The notes under the pieces: generated by a model | Database searches by the model: none | The model's input: the letters and a program-made list of their open reading frames with translations, nothing else | What the model was told of the DNA's origin: nothing | Position numbers and translations under genes: made by a program | Part shown: piece by piece, positions 52,301-61,300 of the stretch | Layout of the letters: each line of letters begins with the position of its first letter | Position numbering within the stretch: position 1 is the stretch's first letter | From: Selenomonas sp. AB3002 | GTDB lineage: Bacteria > Bacillota > Negativicutes > Selenomonadales > Selenomonadaceae | Assembly (NCBI RefSeq): GCF_000702545.1 | Contig: NZ_JNIO01000008.1 | Span: forward strand, 1,922,001 to 1,986,000 | Reading direction: 5' to 3' | DNA length: 64,000 bases

Positions 52301-55300
52301 ACTATCCCCTTACCGAAAATCAGCGTGGCGTGTATCTTGATTGGGCAATGCACAGCGACACCACTCAGTACAATATGCCCGGTGTGTATCGTTTTGCTAG
52401 CGTCCCCCCTGCGACCCTAGCAGACGCGCTGACGAAAGTAATCGATACTCACGACTATATGAAAATGCGGCTCGCTAAAGTATCGGGTAACGTGGTGCAG
52501 GAGGCTCATCCGGGCGAAGCCCCCGTCATCAATGTAGAAACTCTGACCGACGAACCTGCCGCCGAATTTTTCCAACAGTTGGTAAAACCATTCGACGTAT
52601 TGTCGGAGCGGCTGTATCGGGCAAATATTTACAGTTATGGCGGAAAAACTTGGCTGTTTTTGGACGTTCATCATTTGATCTGCGACGGTCTTTCCTTTGG
52701 CGTGCTCTTTGATGATTTGATTGCCGCGCTTCGTGGTGACGAACCAGCCAAAGAGCAAATAACCGCCTATGACTATGCCCTTTATGAAAAGGAGATTTTG
52801 TCCGGCGAGGAAATCAGTCTGGCCGAAGAATATTTTGAAAATCTGCTCAAGGGGGTGCAGGCGGTCAGTTATCCCGATTCCGCCGAACCGGACGGCAAAA
52901 CCAATGCGTCGGTGGAATACAAAATTCCTCGGGATGCGATAGACGCTTTCTGCAAGACCAACGAAGTAACGCCGGGCAGTTTGTTACAATCGGCTTTTGG
53001 CGTGGTTCTGAAGCGGTTGACCGGCGAAGATAAGCCCCTTTACCTCATGGTCAGCAACGGGCGCACCGATCCCTGCCTCGCGGAGACGGTGGGTATGTTC
53101 GTCAGAACGCTCCCGGCGGTCTATGCCGGTGAAGGAAAAGTTTCCGAAACGGCTCGCCATTATGTGAAGGCCACTTATGGACAGTTGCAGGAAACCTATG
53201 CGCGGGAAATGGTATCTTATGCCCGTTTGGTGGAAAAGCATGGCTTGCGCGGCGAGATAATGTTCGCTTATCAGGGTGGCATTTCCGATGAAGTGGAAGG
53301 CGCGACTGCTGTGCCCCTGTCCCTGGATACGGCCAAGTTCCCCGTGATGGTGACGGTCACCCCCGATAAGGGCGAATACAAAATTGTCATCGAGTATGAC
53401 GGGATGCGTTATGCGGCGGCGGATATGAACGTGTTGGCTCGCGCCTTTGGTACGGCCGCTCTGAGCTTGGTTCAGACGGACAAATTGAAGGATGTGCGAC
53501 TGGTTGACGAGAAGGAAACCAGGGAGTTAATCCGTTTGGGCGAAGGCAGGAAACTGGAGCGCGACGAAAGCGAAACCATTCTGAGCTTCCTGCAAAAACG
53601 TGTAGCCGAAACTCCCGACGCGCCGGCATTGGTGTTCCGCGAGAAAAAATTCACATATCGGGAAATTGATGACATTACCACCAAATTGGCGGTGTTCCTG
53701 CATAAAAACCACAAAATCGGCTCCGGGGACATTGTGAGTGTAATGATCGGCAGATCGGAGTTAATGCTGCTCTATCCCATGGCGATCATCAAAACGGGCG
53801 CGGCCTATATGCCCATCGATCCCGCCTTCCCCACGGAGCGTCTCGCCTTTATGTGCGAAGATGCCGGGGTTCGCATGATTTTGTCCGAGAACAATCTGGT
53901 GGAAGAAAAATTGCCGGATTTTGCGGGCGAACGTTTTTATAGCGACGCTTTGGCCGGTTTACCGAGTGTAACCGAAGCCGAGGTACAGGAACTGACTGCC
54001 CCCAAAGCCCATGACCTGCTGGTTATCCTCTTTACCTCCGGAACTACGGGAAAACCGAAGGCCGTGGCATTGGAGCATTACGGCGTGGTCAACTATTGCT
54101 ATTGGTATGCCGATGAGTATGCCCTGACCATGGAAGATCATGTGGCGGGTTATGCCAACTTCGGCTTTGATGCGCACATGATTGATCTCTATCCTTCCAT
54201 GTTGGCCGGCAGCACCGTGTACCTGCTCGATTCGGAAATCCGGATGGATATTGCGGCGATGAACGCCTACATGGAAGAAAATGCCGTTACCGTTGCTTTC
54301 CTGACCACACAGATCGGTTGCTTAATCAGCAAGATGAACCACTCGCTCCGTTGCCTCAGCACCGGCGGCGAGAAAATGCCTCCGGTAACTCCGCCGGACT
54401 ATCGCTTCTTGAATGTGTACGGACCTACCGAGTGTTCCTTGTTCTCCACTTATTACGACGTGCCCGGTTACTTTGAAGGAAAACTCATCGGTCGTCCTTT
54501 GGCCAACTATCAGTTGTTCATCATCGACAAGACGAGGAATTTGGTACCTCGGGGAGCCTGCGGCGAATTGCTCATTGCCGGACAGGGCGTGGCCAGAGGC
54601 TACATGAACCGTCCGGAACTGACGGCGGATAAGTTCATCGAATTCCGGGCGTTGCCTAACAGCGAGCCGGTCAGAGCTTATCGCAGCGGTGATTTGGTTC
54701 GTTGGAGCGAAGACGGCAATATTGAGTATTTGGGACGCATTGACAATCAGGTCAAACTGCGCGGCTTGCGTATTGAGTTGGGCGAAATAGAAAATCGCGT
54801 GGCTTCGTATCCCGGCATTGTTCAGACCGTGGTTGACGTTAAAGGCACAACTAATCAGCAGTTGTGCTGCTACTATGTGGCGGATACGGTTATTGACGTG
54901 GAGGCGCTGAAAAAACATTTGGCCGAATCTCTTACGGAGTATATGGTGCCAGAAGTTTATATGTGTCTTAATGAATTGCCGCTGAATCCCAACGGCAAGG
55001 TAGACAGGCGGGCATTGCCGGAACCAGAAGTGATAGTCGGCGAAATCATTGCTCCCGAAACCGAAGATGAGCAGAAAATTTTCGAAGCTGCAGTGAAAAT
55101 TTTGGGCAAAGACAGCTTTGGCGTAACGAATAACTTGATCGCCCTGGGGATGAGCTCCATTGCGGCTATGCGCCTGGCTGCTGCTCTGGAAGGTCAGCTG
55201 GGTATTAAGATTCGTGTAGCCGACATTATGAAAAAGCCCACGGTACGCGATATTGCCGAATATGGGAAATCTGTTGCCGCTACGGTGCTTGATTCCGGTT

Positions 55301-58300
55301 TGCAGCATTATCCGGAGCGGCCATACTATCCAATTACGGAAAACCAGCGTGGACTCTTTATCGATTGGGAAATGAATCGCGGCACCACGCAGTATAATGT
55401 TCCTTCCGCTTACGAATTTGAGGATATGTCGGCTGATGTTTTGGCGGAGGCTATTGGCAAAGCCGTGAATCTCCACGCTTATCTGAAATCTCGCCTGGTA
55501 CGCAGAAACGGCGGCATTATGCAACAGCCCCACGCCGATGAACAGGCGAAAATCAAAATAACCGCCTTGACGGAGCGTCCCGATGCGGCATTTTTTCAAA
55601 AATTGGTCAGACCCTTTGATTTATTGAACGACAGGCTGTATCGGTTCGAAATTTTCACCTATGAACAGAAAACATATTTGTTCATGGATGTTCACCACAT
55701 TATTTATGACGGCATGTCCGGAGTGGTATTCCTGAATGATCTGTTCAATGCCTGCAAGGGCGTTGAGGGCATGCCGGAAAAGGTTACGGCTTATGACTAC
55801 GCCGTTTATGAGCAGAAGTTCCTGCAGAGCGAAGCATTCGCCGAAGTGGAAAAATATTATGACGAGCTGCTGGATGGCGCAACGTCGGCTTCCTATCCCG
55901 ACTCTGCCCAGCCGGATCGGCCGAATCAGGTCGAAAGCAATGAGGAAGCAGCGGTAAGTACACTGGTGCGGGGAATGCCGGCGGTCGCCATTGACGAGTT
56001 CTGCCGCAAATATGCCGTTACACCGGGCGAGTACCTGCAGGCGGCTTTTGCTGAAGTATTGCACGGGCTTACCCGGGAAGACAAACCTATGTACCTCACC
56101 ATCAGCAACGGACGCTCGGCGGGGACGGAACTGCAAAATACAGTAGGTATGTATGTGCGTACCCTTCCCGTGGTATTTGCCGACAAAGTCAAAAATCATC
56201 GGGACGAATCCGTGGTTAGCTATGTGCGGTCGGTGCAGCAGCAGTTGCAAATGACCTTTGAACGGGAAATATATCCTTACACGAAATTTGTGGAAAAACA
56301 CGGCTTGCGTGGCGAGATTATGTTCGCTTATCAGGGCGGTATGGCCATCGAAGTGGAAGGGGCAGCCGCGATTCCCCTGTCCCTGGATATGGTGAAATTC
56401 CCCGTGATGGTGACGACTGTGCCGGATAAAGGCGAGTATAAAATTATCGTCGAGTACGACGGCAGACGTTATTCAGCGTCGGATATGGATATATTGGCTC
56501 ACGCTTTCGCTGCTGCCGCTTCAAGCATGGCTCAGGCGAACAAGATTAAAGATGTGCGCCTGGTTGACGAGCAGGAAACCAAAGAGCTGATGCATTTGGG
56601 CGAAGGAAGAACGCTGGAGCGCGACGAAAGCGAAACCATTCTGAGCTTCCTGCAAAAACGTGCAGCTGAAACTCCTGACGCGCCGGCATTGGTGTTCCGT
56701 GAGAAAAAATTCACTTATCGGGAAATTGACGACATTACCACCAGATTGGCGGTGTTCCTGCATAAAAACTACAGAATAGGCTCCGGAGACATTGTAGGGG
56801 TAATGATCGGCAGGTCTGAGTTAATGCTGCTCTACCCAATTGCGATTATCAAAACCGGAGCGGCTTACATGCCTATCGACCCCGCATTCCCCACGGATCG
56901 TCTCGCCTTTATGTGCGAAGATGCCGGAATCCGTTTGATTTTGTCCGAGAACAATCTGGTCGAAGAAAAATTGCCGGATTTTGCGGGCGAACATTTTTAT
57001 AGCGGCGCCTTGGCCGGTTTACCGAGTGTAACCGAGGCCGAAGCGCAGGAACTGACTGCCCCCAAAGCTCATGACCTGCTGGTTATCCTCTTTACCTCCG
57101 GAACTACGGGAAAACCGAAGGCTGTGGCATTGGAGCATTACGGCGTGGTCAACTTCTGCTATTGGTATGCTGACGAGTATGCCCTGACCATGGAAGACCA
57201 TGTGGCGGGCTATGCCAACTTCGGCTTTGATGCGCACATGATTGACCTCTATCCTTCCATATTGGCCGGCAGCACCGTGTATCTGCTCGATTCGGAAATC
57301 CGGATGGATATTGCTGCGATGAACGCCTACATGGAAGAAAATGACATTACCGTTGCCTTTATGACCACGCAGATCGGGTGCCTGATCAGCGAGATGAACC
57401 ATTCGCTCCGCTGCCTCAGCACTGGTGGCGAGAAAATGCCTCCGGTAACTCCGCCGGACTATCGTTTCCTGAATGTGTACGGACCTACCGAGTGTTCCTT
57501 GTTCTCCACGTATTACGATGTACCCGGTTATTTTGAAGGAAAACTCATCGGTCGTCCCCTGGCCAATTATCAGCTGTTCATCATTGACAAGACAAGGAAA
57601 TTGGTGCCTCGGGGAGCCAGTGGTGAGCTGCTCATTGCCGGACAGGGCGTGGCCAGAGGCTACATGAACCGGCCGGAACTGACGGCGGATAAGTTCATCG
57701 AATTCAGGGCGCTGCCTGACAGCGAGCCGGTCAGAGCCTATCGCAGCGGTGACCTGGTACGTTGGAGCGAAGACGGCAATATTGAGTATCTGGGACGCAT
57801 TGACAATCAGGTCAAACTGCGCGGCCTGCGTATTGAACTGGGTGAAATAGAAAATCGCGTGGCTTCGTATCCCGGCATTGTTCAGACCGTGGTCGATGTT
57901 AAGGGCACAACCACCAGGCAGTTGTGCTGCTACTATGTGTCCGAAGCAGATATTGATGTGGAGGCACTGAAAAAACATTTGTCTGAGTCCCTTACGGCGT
58001 ATATGGTGCCTGAAGTTTATATGCGTCTTGACGTGCTGCCGCTGAATCCCAACGGCAAAGTGGACAGGCGGGCATTGCCGGAGCCGAAGTTGACCAGTTC
58101 CAATGCTTATGTTGAGCCGGAAACCGAGGCAGAAAAAGCCGTGGCAGAAAGCATGGCCAGGATTCTCGGTATTGATGCTCCCGTTGGCGCGCTGGACAAT
58201 TTCTTCGAGCTGGGCGGCGATTCCATTAAGGCCATCCGCATGGTAAGCCTGATTCGTCAGGCTGGCTATCGGATTCAGGTTTCGGATATTATGAATCGCA

Positions 58301-61300
58301 AGATCGTACGGGCTATTGCGTCGGTCATTCGCAAAGAGGAGGCTGCTGCTATTTCGACGCAGCCTTTTGAAGGCGCGGTGCCGGATACGGCCATTGTGCG
58401 CTACTTCAAGTATTTGGATGTGCCAGATCCGCAGCATTACTGTCAGGCGACTCTGTGGATTTTGCGGAAACCCTGCAGCAAAGATCTGCTCAGGCAGGCG
58501 ATTAACGCTATTGCCAAACAGCATGACCTGCTCAGGGCAATCTATAAAGACGGCGGCTTGTTCGTTCGTCCTGTTGGTGCCGAGTTGAGTCTGCAGGAAG
58601 TTGAAGTACATTCTGAGCAGGAGATTACGGAACTGTGCAGCAGGCTGCAGGCCAACATTGACATGGCCAGGTCTTTGCTGAACATTGCCCTGATTCACGA
58701 AGGCGGGCGCAGCTACCTCTATATTGCGGCGCATCATTTGATTATTGATGGTGTGTCCTGGCGCGTTATCGCCTCCGATTTGGAAATTGCCATTGCAGCC
58801 ATTGAGAAGGGCGGTCCGGTTGAGCTGCCCATGAAGACCAACACTTATAACGACTATGCAAAGGCGTTGCAGATTTATCGCAACAGTTACAAACTGGCGC
58901 AGGAAATTCCTTATTGGGAGAATGTGCAGAAAGAAATGTTGTCGCTGTCGTTTTCCCACGAAAAGGATTACAGCCGGAAAATCCTGCACGTATCGGCTGC
59001 GCTGGATGAAAAAGCGACCCAGGCGTTTATCCGGGCTAATTTTGCTATGATGAACGCCAATATTAACGACGCTTTGCTGACAGCAGTTTGCCTGAGCTAT
59101 GCGGCCATGAGCGGCGAAAATAACTTGTCCGTGCAATTGGAAGGACACGGTCGAGAAGATATTGGCGGCTCTCTCATTACGGATCGGACGGTGGGCTGGT
59201 TCACTTCCATTTATCCGGTCATTTTCAAGCATATAGGCGGCAGTTTGCCCGATACATTTGTGAAGGTTAAGGAAAGTCTGCACCGCGTGCCGAATAAAGG
59301 CGTGGGCTATAATGTATTACGCTTCCTTGCGGGTGAGAAATCCTTCCCCGATGCAGGTGATCGCATTGCCCGCCTTGGTTTTAACTATCTCGGCGAAATG
59401 GATGCCGAACAGGCAGCCGGTGACAGTGTGCTCGGTACGTCGGATATTCCCGTAGGACCTGCGCTGTCGGCTAGAAACAATTTTGGCAATGACCTCGCCC
59501 TCAATGCGTTGGTGGAAGGCGGCCGGTTCGGGCTGGATGTGGCCTATAACAGCGGGATTTACAACCAGGAACAGATCGAAAGCTTTGTCCGGGATATCTT
59601 CCGGAACATGGGCGATGTGGCAGATTATCTCGCAAGTCTGACCGAAAAACAATATACTGCGTCGGATTTGGGCGAAACCGAGTGGTCTGAGCGCGAATTC
59701 CGCACGGTGATGGAGGACTTTGCAGCCCGGGACGAGGAGATTGAGCGTATCTACCCCTTGACGCCAATGCAGGAAGGCATGCTGTTCAAATACCTGTCCG
59801 ACCCCAAAAGCTGGGCGTACCGCATTGTCACTATTTTCGAATTGGATGTATTGCCCGACGAAGCGCAGCTGGCCGCTGCTTTGGACAGAATGGCAACCAA
59901 ACATGAAGTGCTCCGCACGTCCATTATTTATGACGGCGTGAAAAAGGCCCGTCAGGCGATTATTCGGCGTAAGCTTGTCCCCCATATGGTTGATGTCAGC
60001 GATAAGCCTAATCCCAAAAAAGCGGCGGAAAGCCTGCGGCGGCAGATTCTGAGCAACGCTTTCGAGCTTCAGCGCAAGCCACTGTTCCAGGTGACCTGCG
60101 CCAAAAAAGATGCAGGCAGTTGTTACTTGATTGTGGCGATACATCATGCCATTGAAGACGGTTGGTGCATGGGCTTATGCATGAACGATCTGTTCAGGTT
60201 CCTGAGCGAGGAGATCACGTTAGAGCGCACGCCGGATCAAAAGCCTGATAACGGTAAATATGAGCGGGCAGTCAGAGAGATTCTCGGCAAGGACAAGACA
60301 GAAGGTTTGACTTACTGGCGGAAACTGTTGGCTGATTACGAAACGCGGGCTGAAATTCCCTCGTTGGGCGAAGTGCCGATGAATGAACAAAGCGAAAACA
60401 ACGTTATCGTCAGCACCCTTGATAAAGACATTACCGACAAATTCCTGGCTTTGTGCAGTGCCGAGAGTGCTACCGTCAGCAATGGTGTCGAACTGGCCTG
60501 GGGCATGGTGCTTCAGACCTATTGTCGGACGGACGATGTCGTTTTTGCTAAAGTAGTGTCGGGCAGGGATAATACCGAAGAAGATGTGAGCGAACTGGTG
60601 GCAGCGTTTATCAATTCTGTGCCGGTGCGCGTGCGTATCGGACAGGAAACGACAGCACGGCAGATGCTGAGGGTACTGCAACAGCAAGCGGCTGAAAGCA
60701 ACAAATACGACTACTGCCCGTTGTTCGAGATTCAGCAGCAAACTGATTTGGGCGCGGATCTGTTCCAGAATATTATCGCTTTCCAAAACTACGACAGCGG
60801 CGCAGAAGTCGAGACGGCGGATGCTCAAGAAACCAATTTGGCCTTTAATATCCGCCCGGTACTTATCAAGGAAGAGAGTTTTGACGAAGTCACGCCTGCA
60901 ATGTTTATCAACAATGAAGGACAACTCAGTATTACGCTTACCTTTAATCGTAAACATTATCGTCGCAGCGAAATAGAAACAGTGGGCAAATTGTTCGGCG
61001 TGCTCATCACGGAAATGGTCAAGAAACCGGATGCGCCCATTGTGTCTTTGGCTCGGGTTGGTGAGGACGATATGCCCGCGCTGATGGCTCTGTCCAAGGG
61101 CGATGAGCTAGCTTACGATAATACCAGGACCTGGCTTGATCTCTTTAAAGCCCAGGTGGCGGAACGTCCGATGGCAGAAGCGGTGGCTGATGAACACGGC
61201 AGTCTGACTTATGCGGAATTGGATCATGCTTCAGATCAGGTGGCATGTTGGTTGATTGATCATGGCGTTGAGCCTGATAATTTTGTGGCGGTCAAGATGG

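Noticed and set aside
57019-59283. A 754-codon minus-strand open frame inside the NRPS
   Set aside because: It lies antisense to conserved A3/T3/E domain sequence, has no ribosome site or recognisable motif, and similar long antisense frames occur across other parts of the NRPS; a codon-bias shadow.
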